A stretch of DNA of 64,000 bases from Sphingobium baderi (GTDB lineage Bacteria; Pseudomonadota; Alphaproteobacteria; Sphingomonadales; Sphingomonadaceae). The stretch is from assembly GCF_001456115.1 (NCBI RefSeq), contig NZ_CP013264.1, positions 558,001 to 622,000 of the forward strand. The letters are read 5' to 3'. Every line of letters begins with the position of its first letter. The stretch's first letter is position 1. A program made the position numbers and the translations under genes. This document shows positions 52,990 to 61,192 of the stretch, in pieces. The notes beneath the pieces were generated by a model that did not search any database, had not been told where the DNA came from, and saw nothing but the letters and a program-made list of their open reading frames with translations.

Positions 52990-55254
52990 ATGAAACGCAT
53001 CAGGAATCTGCCGCTTATAAGCCTCATGATATCGGCGGGTTTTGCCCTGCCCGCGGTCGCGCAGGAAGCTGCCCCCGCGCAGCAGTCGCAGCGGAGCAGC
53101 AATACACTCGACGACATCGTCGTCACCGCGACCAAACGTAACGAAAATCTAGTCAAGGTGCCCATTTCCGTCAGCGTCGTCACGGAAGCGGCGATCGCGG
53201 AACGCGGCATCACCCGTCCCGCCGATTTCCTGGCTTCGACGCCGAACGTCACTTTCGTCGAGGATAATGCGGGCGAGGCCTATATCAACATTCGCGGCCA
53301 GACGTCGGTGCGCAATTCCGATCCGAACGTGGCGATCGTCATCGACGGCGTCACCCTGTCGAGCGTCAAGCCGTTCAACCAGGACCTGTTCGGCATCCAG
53401 CAGATCGAGGTTCTGAAGGGGCCGCAGAGCGCCCTTTACGGCCGCAACGCCGCCGCCGGCGCCATCGTCATCACGACGAAAAAGCCGGGCGACACGTTCG
53501 AGGGGAATGTCGTCGCGGCCTATGGCAATTTCAACACGGCCCGCGCCAGCGCATCGGTCAGCGGCCCGCTTGCGCCCGGTCTGGGTTTCTCCGTCGCCGG
53601 CGCGTTCCGCGATACGGACGGCCCATTCACCAACGTGACCACTGGCGAGAAGGTCCAGCGGTTCCAGAACAGCAGTGGCCGCGCGCGTCTCGTCTACGAC
53701 AATGACGGGCCGTTCACCGCCGACCTGAAGGTGACGGCGCTTCGTTCCAAGGGCGGCGGCAGCGCCTATAACGCGCAGTTCGTCGGCCTGCCGATCGGCG
53801 GCTTCCCCGGCACCGCGCTGGACGCGAACAATACCGACATGCCGTTCGTCTCCAACGTCGTTGGGGGATTCAGCGAGAAGTTCATCGATGCGACCTTCAA
53901 GGCGGAATATGACATGGGCTGGGCGAAGATCACGTCCATTTCCAGCTATAACCACCTGAACCAATATTTCGGCAGCGATTCCCCGCCCTATATTCCGCAG
54001 GACACCGGACTCGCGGGCGGCGGCACGGTGCAGCAATATACCTATGTCGACACCAACTATTCTCAGGAAGTGCGCCTGACGTCGGACAGCGCCAATCGCT
54101 TCCGCTGGCAGGTCGGTTTCTACATCCTGCGGTTCGAGCGCGATCAGACCAGCAAGATCGGACTGGACACCAATGGCTCGCTGCCGGCCGATCGCGATAC
54201 GATCGACCCGGCGACCACGGTTTCCTACAGCAATCCGCTCTATCGCACGACCAGCTACGCGCCCTTCGCCAGCCTGCAGTTCGACGTGACCGATCAGTTC
54301 CACATCAACCTTGCGGGCCGCTACGACACGGAAAAGCGGTCGATCCGCGAAGCGGCTTCTCCCGCGATCAATCCGCTGACCGGCATCAGCTACAATAATT
54401 GCGTGGCGCAGGGCACGGCGTTCGACGACTGCAAATTGTCGCGGACGTTCAAGCAGTTCGAACCCAAGGCCAGCCTGTCCTATGACATCGCGCCCACGGC
54501 CAGCGTCTATGCCAGCTATGGCAAGGGCTTCAAGTCGGGCGGCTTCAACCCCATCGGGTCGCGTCAGGCGCTGATCGATGCGGCGGGCGGCAATGCAGCC
54601 AACATCTATGTGCAGGACGGTTACAACAAGGAAGTCTCGACCTCCTATGAAATCGGTGCGAAGGCGCGCTTCTTCGATCGCAGGCTGTCGATCAACGCCG
54701 CCGTCTTCAAGACCGACATTTCCGGCGCGCAGCAATTCCAGTTCCAGCCGTCCGCCGGTTTGCAGACGACGATCAGCATCGACAAGGTGAAACTCAAGGG
54801 CTTCGACATCGACTTCGACGCGCAATTGCCCATGGGTCTGCACCTGTTCGGCGGCTACGGCTATACGCACGGCCGGGTCGCGGCCTTCGCAGGCAATCCG
54901 GCCGCGGTCGGCAATGTCGCGCCGGGCGCATTCAAATATACGCTGAACCTGGGCGCCAGCCAGGTCATCGACCTGACCGACCAGTTGACGCTGGTGCCCC
55001 GGATCGAAATGAACCGCTATGGCTCCATCTGGTGGGACGTCGACAATTTCGCCGGCACCAAGCGCAATCCGCTGACCCTGCTGAAGGCACGCCTGTCGCT
55101 CAAGAGCGCCAATGGCTGGGAAATTTCGGCCTATGGCGACAACATCACCAACAAGAAATATTTCCAGGAGGTCGTGCCGCTGTTGTCGACCTTCACCGTC
55201 AACTATCGCGGCCCGACCCGTAGCTATGGTCTCGAAGCCCGCGTCGATTTCTGA
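52990..55254 (+). CDS. TonB-dependent outer-membrane receptor
   Basis: The 754-residue protein has a signal peptide (PLISLMISAGFALPAVAQ, about 8-25), a TonB-box-like segment DDIVVTATKRNENLVKVPIS (about 39-58), and a plug domain with YINIRGQTSVRNSDPNVAIV and EVLKGPQSALYGRNAAAGAI. A beta barrel follows, ending RSYGLEARVDF with terminal Phe. Sphingomonads use such receptors for hydrophobic or aromatic substrates rather than only iron. It heads a receptor-SnoaL-SDR operon and is divergent from the P450 operon. GGGAGAGA is upstream. Confidence 0.93.
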   Translation: MKRIRNLPLISLMISAGFALPAVAQEAAPAQQSQRSSNTLDDIVVTATKRNENLVKVPISVSVVTEAAIAERGITRPADFLASTPNVTFVEDNAGEAYINIRGQTSVRNSDPNVAIVIDGVTLSSVKPFNQDLFGIQQIEVLKGPQSALYGRNAAAGAIVITTKKPGDTFEGNVVAAYGNFNTARASASVSGPLAPGLGFSVAGAFRDTDGPFTNVTTGEKVQRFQNSSGRARLVYDNDGPFTADLKVTALRSKGGGSAYNAQFVGLPIGGFPGTALDANNTDMPFVSNVVGGFSEKFIDATFKAEYDMGWAKITSISSYNHLNQYFGSDSPPYIPQDTGLAGGGTVQQYTYVDTNYSQEVRLTSDSANRFRWQVGFYILRFERDQTSKIGLDTNGSLPADRDTIDPATTVSYSNPLYRTTSYAPFASLQFDVTDQFHINLAGRYDTEKRSIREAASPAINPLTGISYNNCVAQGTAFDDCKLSRTFKQFEPKASLSYDIAPTASVYASYGKGFKSGGFNPIGSRQALIDAAGGNAANIYVQDGYNKEVSTSYEIGAKARFFDRRLSINAAVFKTDISGAQQFQFQPSAGLQTTISIDKVKLKGFDIDFDAQLPMGLHLFGGYGYTHGRVAAFAGNPAAVGNVAPGAFKYTLNLGASQVIDLTDQLTLVPRIEMNRYGSIWWDVDNFAGTKRNPLTLLKARLSLKSANGWEISAYGDNITNKKYFQEVVPLLSTFTVNYRGPTRSYGLEARVDF

Positions 55255-55264
55255 TCCTCCCCCT

Positions 55265-55296
55265 CAGGGCCCGGCCATGCGCCGGGCCTGTTTTTT
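55265..55296 (+). terminator. Hairpin with T run after the receptor gene
   Basis: CAGGGCCCGGC (55265-55275) pairs with GCCGGGCCTG (55281-55290) with one bulged G, followed by six T. It lies between the receptor and the SnoaL gene and could attenuate rather than fully stop transcription. Confidence 0.8.
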
Positions 55297-55316
55297 CATT
55301 TGTCGCGGAGGCGGAC

Positions 55317-55748
55317 ATGAACCTGGAATGGGAACAGGACTGGCTGGAACAGTTTGACAATCGGCTGGAAGAGCTGATGGCGAACTACCCGCAAGAGTTT
55401 GAATATGAGGACCTGAACTTCGGCGTTCGCATCGACAATGACCGGGAAAAGCTGCGACGCTGGTTCACGACGTTCGAAAATGCCGACCCTGACAAGTCCA
55501 GGCATTATTTCAACGCCACCCGCTATCATGGCGACGAACATGGCGGCTGCCTGGAATGGACATGGGAAATCCATCATACCTCCGATTTCCTGGGACTACC
55601 CGCGAAGGGCAAGACCACCCTGGTGCAGGGCATGACGATCCATGCCTTCAAGGATGGCAAGATCGTGCTGGAACGCAGCCTTTGGGACACGGCCGCGCTG
55701 ATGCGGCAACTGGGCCTGCAGGCGCCCGTGGAAGTGGAGTTTCATTGA
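55317..55748 (+). CDS. SnoaL/NTF2-fold protein, paralogue of 52199
   Basis: The 143-residue protein has FEYEDLNFGVRIDNDR, LEWTWEIHHTSDFLGLPAKG and GKIVLERSLWDTAALMRQLG. These align block by block with the gene at 52199-52633. It has no signal peptide, so it is cytoplasmic. CGGAGG lies upstream of the ATG. Its TGA overlaps the SDR ATG (ATGA form), giving coupling. The paired paralogues may form a heterodimer or act on successive intermediates. Confidence 0.87.
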   Translation: MNLEWEQDWLEQFDNRLEELMANYPQEFEYEDLNFGVRIDNDREKLRRWFTTFENADPDKSRHYFNATRYHGDEHGGCLEWTWEIHHTSDFLGLPAKGKTTLVQGMTIHAFKDGKIVLERSLWDTAALMRQLGLQAPVEVEFH

Positions 55749-56515
55749 TGTTCGATCTGACAGGCAAGGCCGCGATCGTGACCGGCGGCGGTTCGGGCAT
55801 CGGCGCAGCGATTGTGCAACGCTTTCGCGCGGCGGGCGCGCAGGTGCTGGTGGCCGATATCAGCCCGCGGGCCGAAGCTCTGGCGGAGCAATGGGGATGC
55901 GCCTTCCGTCGAACCGACGTCGGCAATCCCGCTGAGATGGCGGCCCTCTGCGAAGAGGCCGTGACACGCTTTGGCGGATTGGACATCATGGTCAACAATG
56001 CCGGCATCGCCGCCGCCGCGCCCTTGGCCGATGCGGACGAGGCAAGGTCGCAGCGTTTCTGGCGCGTGCACATATTGGGCGTGCAGGCCGGGATCAGGCA
56101 TGCGGCGGCGCACATGACCGCCGGGGGAGCCATCGTCAACATATCGTCGATCACGGCGGTGCGCGGTTTCCTGCAATGGGGCGAATATGCCGCGACCAAG
56201 GCAGGGATCATCTCGCTGACCCAGACCGCTGCGGTCGAATATGGACCGCGCGGCATCCGTGTGAACTGCATCGCGCCCGGCATCATCGACACGCCGCTCG
56301 CAATGGACGAAGCGCCCGACATGGTCGCGCGCAACGCCAATGTCTTTACCCTGCTGGGCCGGATCGGCCGCCCCGAGGAACTCGCCGCCGCCGTCCATTT
56401 CATGGCGAGCGACGATGCGAGCTATGTCACCGGCCAGACCCTGCTGGTCGACGGCGGCTGGAGCACCGGGACATCGGTCAAGGGCATTGAACTGGCGCTG
56501 TCGACGGCTGACTGA
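55748..56515 (+). CDS. Short-chain dehydrogenase/reductase
   Basis: The 255-residue classical SDR has TGGGSGIG (about 12-19), VNNAGIAAAAP, and catalytic Ser/Tyr147/Lys151 in NISSITAVRG and WGEYAATKAGI. It ends YVTGQTLLVDGGWSTG. The ATG is fixed by overlap with the SnoaL stop. It resembles 3-oxoacyl-ACP reductase or secondary alcohol dehydrogenases, and the substrate is unknown. It is the last gene of the receptor operon, convergent with the oxidase-like operon (27-base gap). Confidence 0.92.
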   Translation: MFDLTGKAAIVTGGGSGIGAAIVQRFRAAGAQVLVADISPRAEALAEQWGCAFRRTDVGNPAEMAALCEEAVTRFGGLDIMVNNAGIAAAAPLADADEARSQRFWRVHILGVQAGIRHAAAHMTAGGAIVNISSITAVRGFLQWGEYAATKAGIISLTQTAAVEYGPRGIRVNCIAPGIIDTPLAMDEAPDMVARNANVFTLLGRIGRPEELAAAVHFMASDDASYVTGQTLLVDGGWSTGTSVKGIELALSTAD

Positions 56516-56542
56516 GGAGGGCGCGATCCCTGCACGCCCGGC

Positions 56543-56800
56543 TTATGCCAGAAGGTGCAATCCCAATATGATCGCGCCGCTCAGGCCGACCAACCCATCG
56601 AAGACGAGCCGCCATGCCAGCGGAGCCGCGTGCATTTCCATATAATAGCGCACGATCAACTGCGCCTTGAACGTCGCGGCCAGCATCACGAGGGCAAAGC
56701 CCCAGCCTTCGGCGCCCGCGCTGCCCGCCCCCACCAGCGTCGCCGCCATCAACAACAACCAGATGACGGTCGGCCCGCGTTGTAACGCCATCATCATCAT
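56543..56800 (-). CDS. Cytochrome c oxidase subunit IV-like membrane protein
   Basis: The 85-residue protein has about three hydrophobic helices (TVIWLLLMAATLVGAGSAGA, GWGFALVMLAATFKAQLIVR and LVFDGLVGLSGAIILGLHLL). The KAQLIVRYYMEM loop resembles prokaryotic subunit IV (CtaF/CyoD/NorF-like) proteins. It starts with an ATGA overlap to the subunit III-like gene. No subunit I or II is present in the window. Confidence 0.7.
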   Translation of the reverse strand: MMMMALQRGPTVIWLLLMAATLVGAGSAGAEGWGFALVMLAATFKAQLIVRYYMEMHAAPLAWRLVFDGLVGLSGAIILGLHLLA

Positions 56801-57366
56801 AGGGCTCCCTGCAGATAGAGCATCGCGAACAGAAACACCCACAGCAGGTCGACCATGTGCCAGAAGAGCGCGCAGGATTCGATCCAGCCGGCAAAGCCCG
56901 CGTCGATCCGCCGCGCCCGGACGAGCGTTGCCGCCAGCAGCGCGATGCCGATGCCATAATGCAGCAGATGAATGCCGGTGAACACATAATAGAAAGTGAA
57001 GAAGGCGTCGGTCTGCGGCGTCAGACCATGCGCCATCTTGTCGGCATATTCGATGGTCTTGACGACGCCGAAACACAGGCCGACGCCGATCGCGAGCCGC
57101 AGGCGGCGCCGCACCTTATCCATCTCCCCGGCCCGCGCCGCCTCGACCGACAACGCCACCAGCCAGCCGCTGGTAATCAGGATGACGGTGTTGAGCAGGC
57201 CCAGCCGGATATCGAGCATCGCCGCCGATCGCGCGAATAACGCCGGCTGCGCCATGCGCTCGACCATGAAATATCCGAAGAACAGGATGAAATTCGCGGT
57301 GTCCGCAGCGATGAAGGTCAATATGCCAGGAACCGATCCGGAGCGATGCTGCGCCATTTCACGCAT
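56797..57366 (-). CDS. Cytochrome c oxidase subunit III/NorE-like protein
   Basis: The 189-residue protein has about five transmembrane helices of the COX3 family, with TANFILFFGYFMVERM, LLNTVILITSGWLVALSVEA, FFTFYYVFTGIHLLHYGIGI and CALFWHMVDLLWVFLFAMLY. The HLLHYGIG and FWHMVDLLW segments are family signatures. NorE-like members often lack a nearby catalytic subunit. The start at 57366 overlaps the upstream gene by 8 bases. An ATG three codons later would remove most of the overlap. Confidence 0.85.
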   Translation of the reverse strand: MREMAQHRSGSVPGILTFIAADTANFILFFGYFMVERMAQPALFARSAAMLDIRLGLLNTVILITSGWLVALSVEAARAGEMDKVRRRLRLAIGVGLCFGVVKTIEYADKMAHGLTPQTDAFFTFYYVFTGIHLLHYGIGIALLAATLVRARRIDAGFAGWIESCALFWHMVDLLWVFLFAMLYLQGAL

Positions 57367-58159
57367 GGACAGGTTGCTCCATGGCTTCCCGTTGCAGGCG
57401 GGCCAGCGCGCGCAGCGTGAAGATCGACAGGATCAGCATCGCCCAGAAGAAGATGGAGAATTCCACCCAATAATTGAAGAAGCCGCTGCGCGAAAAGGGA
57501 CCGTCGGGGAAGAAGGGCAGGAAGCAAAAGCCCATGAAGACGACCGCTACCCAGATCGCGAACCAGGAAACGGGCTTGGGAATAAGGGGCACGGCGCGCC
57601 AGTCGTTGAGGAAACAGATGGCGAAGGCCGTGACCTGCAGCATCGTCAGCGAAAAGGCCATGTCGAACATGATCCAACCCGCATCGTAGAGCATCATGAG
57701 GATCGCGGCATCGGCTTCGGGCCGGAAGGCGGCGGTCAGCCAGAAGGCGGGCGGAAATACCAGCACCAATGTCGTGAAGCCCGCGCCCCATAATTGCAGG
57801 CGGGACAACAGGTCATTGTCGCGCTCGGCCGCTTCCATCACTTTCGCAATACCCATGCCCCACACCAGATAGAGGACGCCCGACACCATCATGCCAGTCA
57901 TGCCGATCCGCGCGGACGTGGTGTGCTGCCGGAAATGCGCGGCGATCTCCTCCGCCGGGAGCGCCGCCGAATAGGGGGGGATATTGTGCCCAAGCACGGC
58001 GAAAAAGACGACCAGAAGCACAAGCAGAACCGGCCCCATCCAGAGGCAAAACCGCACATAGCGCAACGAGTCGGGAGCCATTGCGACCCGAGCGGCATCC
58101 GTTGATGGAATGTTGGGGGACGGGCGATCGACCGGCGCGCTGCGTGCCCTGGATGCCAT
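57359..58159 (-). CDS. Six-helix membrane protein of unknown function
   Basis: The 266-residue protein has about six transmembrane helices, including FCLWMGPVLLVLLVVFFAVL, GVLYLVWGMGIAKVME, GFTTLVLVFPPAFWLTAAFR and FSIFFWAMLILSIFTLRALA. No family was recognised. It is first of a three-gene operon with the COX III- and IV-like genes, overlapping the former by 8 bases. It may be a quinol- or haem-related accessory, but that is speculation. The start at 58159 (MASRARSAP) has GGGGA upstream. Further open sequence to 58333 was rejected. Confidence 0.75.
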   Translation of the reverse strand: MASRARSAPVDRPSPNIPSTDAARVAMAPDSLRYVRFCLWMGPVLLVLLVVFFAVLGHNIPPYSAALPAEEIAAHFRQHTTSARIGMTGMMVSGVLYLVWGMGIAKVMEAAERDNDLLSRLQLWGAGFTTLVLVFPPAFWLTAAFRPEADAAILMMLYDAGWIMFDMAFSLTMLQVTAFAICFLNDWRAVPLIPKPVSWFAIWVAVVFMGFCFLPFFPDGPFSRSGFFNYWVEFSIFFWAMLILSIFTLRALARLQREAMEQPVHA

Positions 58160-58260
58160 GATAATCCCCATTCCCGTTTTCCGGTCCTTGTCGCCGGTTT
58201 CCGACAGAATAGGGCGAGCAACCATGGGCGCGATGACCTTGAGTGACGCGGTCCGGCATA

Positions 58261-58271
58261 TCGTGCCAAAA
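58261..58271. promoter_or_regulatory. Candidate operator TCGTGCCAAAA
   Basis: This 11-mer is identical to 52761-52771 in the P450/receptor region. It lies about 100 bases upstream of the three-gene membrane operon and just after the AraC gene. It may mark co-regulation. Confidence 0.4.
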
Positions 58272-58284
58272 GTCCGTCGTCCGA

Positions 58285-59310
58285 TCAGTCCTCGACCTGA
58301 CCGCGCTCCGCGATCGACCGCCCTTCCCGCCACACGCTCGGCCGCTGCGCGGTCCAGCGCATGAAGGCGCGGGAGAAGGTGCTGCTGCTCGAAAAGCCCA
58401 GCAGATAGGCGATATTCTCGACTGTCAGGTCCGGCCGGCGCAGATAATCATAGGCCAATTCCTCGCGCAGCCGATCCAGCACCTCCTGAAAGGTCGTATT
58501 CTCCTCGCGCAGGCGGCGCAGCAGGGTGCGCTCCGTCATGGCGAGCAGGCGAGCGGTTTCCTGCTTGCTGGGTTCGCCATTGGGCAACTGCCCGATCAGC
58601 GCATCGCGCACCTTGCGGGAGAAACGGCTGGAGAAGCGGAAGGCGAGATATTTGGCCGTCATCTCGTCCAGCATCGTTGCCAGTTCTTCGTTGGCGGACG
58701 GGACGGGCCGTTCCAGCACCTCTACCGGGAAGAGGATGCTGTTGATCGGCTGGCCGTAGCGGATGGGACCACGGAAAACATCGCGATAGGCCTGGTCATC
58801 CGTGGGCTTGCGATGACGAAAACTCACCTCGACCGGGGTGATCGGAGCGGACAATATCCATTCGCAGAGCAGGAAGAAACCGGCGAGCATCGTGTCGATC
58901 GTCTGATAGATGGGCTGCCGACCGCCCGTATTGAGGTCGACCGTCAGCCGATAGCCTTCATCCTCCCGCTGGAACGACACCGCGGCCGAATCCGAAATCA
59001 GCCTGGCGGAATGGGAGAAGCGTTCGGCCGCACGGCGCAAGGTCGCGCTGCACGACATGGCATAGCCCACGACATGAAAGGTCGAAGGACGGATATGACG
59101 CGCGACTTTCAAACCGAAATTGGGATCGCCGGTCGCATCGACGGCGGCGATCCACAGGCTGGTCACCTGATCCTGCGAATAGCGGTGGCTGAGGTCGCCG
59201 ACACGGCTCGCGTCCATATTGATCTCGTGCATCAACGCGGCTGGATCGACGCCCGCATCCTCAAGCGCCTTCACGATCGCCAGAATCCAGGCCGACAGAC
59301 CAGTTTGCAC
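58285..59310 (-). CDS. AraC-family transcriptional regulator
   Basis: The 341-residue regulator has an N-terminal ligand-binding half of the Arabinose_bd type (about 15-205, with HIRPSTFHVVGYAMSCSATL) and two C-terminal helix-turn-helix motifs (about 245-330). These include SKQETARLLAMTERTLLRRL, LREELAYDYLRRPDLTVENI and LGFSSSSTFSRAFMRWTAQR. In sphingomonads and mycobacteria such regulators respond to aromatic or terpenoid compounds. It lies upstream of the membrane operon on the same strand. The ATTTTG motif at 59332-59337 lies 22 bases before its start, suggesting autoregulation. Confidence 0.93.
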   Translation of the reverse strand: MQTGLSAWILAIVKALEDAGVDPAALMHEINMDASRVGDLSHRYSQDQVTSLWIAAVDATGDPNFGLKVARHIRPSTFHVVGYAMSCSATLRRAAERFSHSARLISDSAAVSFQREDEGYRLTVDLNTGGRQPIYQTIDTMLAGFFLLCEWILSAPITPVEVSFRHRKPTDDQAYRDVFRGPIRYGQPINSILFPVEVLERPVPSANEELATMLDEMTAKYLAFRFSSRFSRKVRDALIGQLPNGEPSKQETARLLAMTERTLLRRLREENTTFQEVLDRLREELAYDYLRRPDLTVENIAYLLGFSSSSTFSRAFMRWTAQRPSVWREGRSIAERGQVED

Positions 59311-59460
59311 TCTATCACTCTCCTCGCCCGGATTTTGCCGTGTCCGGCGATGATGAAGAGGGCCGTGACGAAAGGCAAATATATGCAGCCGCCGGGAAAA
59401 TAAAAATGCCGCAGCCGGTTGCGCCCGGCTGCGGCTCCATATCCGGTAAAATGCGTGGGA

Positions 59461-60012
59461 TCAGTCGAACGTGAACTTCAGCGTCGCGCCATGGGTCACG
59501 GGCTTGGCCGCATAGCGCACGACCACATCCTGCGTGACGAACTGGTTGGTCCAGTAATAGCTGTTGGTGACATTGCGCCCCCAGATACTGAAGCTCCAGC
59601 GGTCGTCCAGCGCCTTGACTCCGGCGCGCAGGTCAAGCGTGGCGAAGCTCTGGATCACGGAGGCCGGCGCATGGCCCAGCGTCGCATTGGTCTTGCTGTT
59701 CAGCAGCACGTTCGCGCGGAGCCCGCATAGTCCGCCAGCACCCGTTCATTGTTAATGCCGGTGAAATCGAGCACCTTGGAACCGACATAGGTGACGGCGT
59801 TGCGGACAGTAAGCCGCTCAGTCGGCCGGGCGGTGATTTCCAGCTCGAAGCCGTTGATCCTGGCCTTGGGGATATTCACCGGCTGTTCGAGCTGGCTGAA
59901 CACCGGATCGACGATCAACCCGCGCACCTGCTTGTCGCGATAGATATAATGGAAGGCGGCGAGGTTGAATTGCAACGTGCGGTCGAGCGCCGTGATCCGC
60001 ATCATCCCGGCC
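59461..60012 (-). pseudogene. C-terminal remnant of a TonB-dependent receptor, frameshifted
   Basis: About 185 residues of a receptor barrel are visible in two frames. LQFNLAAFHYIYRDKQVRGL, FELEITARPTERLTVRNAVT and YVGSKVLDF occur first, then a frame change near 59715, then NVLLNSKTNATLGHAP, WSFSIWGRNVTNSYYWTN and GATLKFTFD with terminal stop. The signal peptide and plug are missing. The upstream end abuts an SMR transporter fragment on the other strand at about 60005. The fragment is not expressed as a receptor. Confidence 0.85.
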
Positions 60013-60236
60013 GCCATAGCGGTCCCGGGCTACGTCCTGGCCTTTTATTGCCTGTCCATGGCCTTGCGGACGATCCCGCTGGGCCTGGCCTACGCCCTGT
60101 GGTCCGGGGTGGGATTGCCCTGCTCGCGCTTATCGGCTGGCTTGCCTTTCGCCAGTCACTGACGGCGCCGCAGATCGCCGGACTGATCCTCATTCTGGCA
60201 GGGATCATGCTGATGCGATTGCCGATCCCGCGCTAG
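60005..60236 (+). pseudogene. C-terminal remnant of an SMR drug transporter, frameshifted
   Basis: Fragments of an EmrE/SugE-like protein are visible. AIAVPGYVLAFYCLSMALRT and IPLGLAYALWSGVG lie in one frame, then after a lost base near 60112 IALLALIGWLAFRQSLTAP and QIAGLILILAGIMLMRLPIP follow in another. The N-terminal helix with the essential Glu is missing. It is joined back to back with the receptor remnant. Confidence 0.8.
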
Positions 60237-60249
60237 GGCCAATCGATAT

Positions 60250-61179
60250 TCAGGCGGCAGGCGCCTTCGCGTTGCGGGACAGGAATGCCGCGACCCTCCG
60301 GGCTGCGGCGGGGGCACGTAGCGTATTGAAGAAATACCGGCTCTCGATCCGCAGCCCCGCATCCATCGGCACCTGCGATCCTTCATAGACCGCCTTGAGG
60401 ATATTGGCGTCGGCATCGTTCTGCCGTTCGTTCCCCCGCCGCGCAGCGATCGCCGGACCAAAAAGCGCATAGCCCGCCCCTGTGTGCGGTCCACCCCCGG
60501 GCAGGCGATAGCCCTTCTCATCCCATGGCGCAGCATTGCGACCGCCTTCGGCAATCCATTGCCGCGCCCGATCGAATGCCTTTCCGCGCTCCATGCTCTC
60601 ATCGATCACGCCAAGCGCCAGCGCCTCGTCCACGCGCATCGCCTTGCCATCCAGCAGATAGGGAAGCGCCGCGCTCATGCCCGCCAGCCGCAACAGGCGC
60701 TGGGTGCCGCCCGCCCCCGGCATCAGGCCAAGGGTCGCTTCCGGCAGGCCCAGCCGCAAGCCGTCCTCATCGATCGCGATCCGGTAATGACACCCCAGCG
60801 CCAGTTCCAGGCCGCCGCCCAACGCCACGCCGCCGATCACTGCCACCAGGGGCTTGCCGGCGGTTTCGAGATCGCGGATGCGCCCGCTGAAATCGCTGGC
60901 CTCGAACAACGCCTCGCGCAATTCATCCTGCGTTGCCGCCGCGCCCCAGCGCCCGATGTCGGCCTGCAATTCCTTGAGATCCGCCCCCGCGCAAAAGCCG
61001 CTGGGCTTGCCGGAGCATAATATGGCGCCGATGATCCGCCTGTCCCGGCGGATCGTATCGGCCAGCGCGCCCAGATCTCGCTGCACGGCATGGCTGATCA
61101 TGTTCATCGACCGGCCCGGCATGTCGAAGGTGACGATCGCAATGCCGTCCGCACCGACGTCCAATGTGAAATTATCCAT
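60250..61179 (-). CDS. Enoyl-CoA hydratase, FadJ N-terminal-half type
   Basis: The 309-residue crotonase-fold protein has [15 protein letters not shown] and the oxyanion/Glu regions [20 protein letters not shown] and [20 protein letters not shown]. The C-terminal part ([38 protein letters not shown] and [11 protein letters not shown]) matches the linker of trifunctional FadJ/FadB proteins, but the protein stops before the 3-hydroxyacyl-CoA dehydrogenase domains. GGGAGG lies upstream of the ATG at 61179. It follows thiolase by 13 bases. Confidence 0.88.
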   Translation of the reverse strand: MDNFTLDVGADGIAIVTFDMPGRSMNMISHAVQRDLGALADTIRRDRRIIGAILCSGKPSGFCAGADLKELQADIGRWGAAATQDELREALFEASDFSGRIRDLETAGKPLVAVIGGVALGGGLELALGCHYRIAIDEDGLRLGLPEATLGLMPGAGGTQRLLRLAGMSAALPYLLDGKAMRVDEALALGVIDESMERGKAFDRARQWIAEGGRNAAPWDEKGYRLPGGGPHTGAGYALFGPAIAARRGNERQNDADANILKAVYEGSQVPMDAGLRIESRYFFNTLRAPAAARRVAAFLSRNAKAPAA

Positions 61180-61192
61180 GTTCCGCCTCCCG

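Noticed and set aside
53149..54870. 573-codon open frame opposite the TonB receptor
   Set aside because: Antisense shadow of a gene with full receptor signatures.
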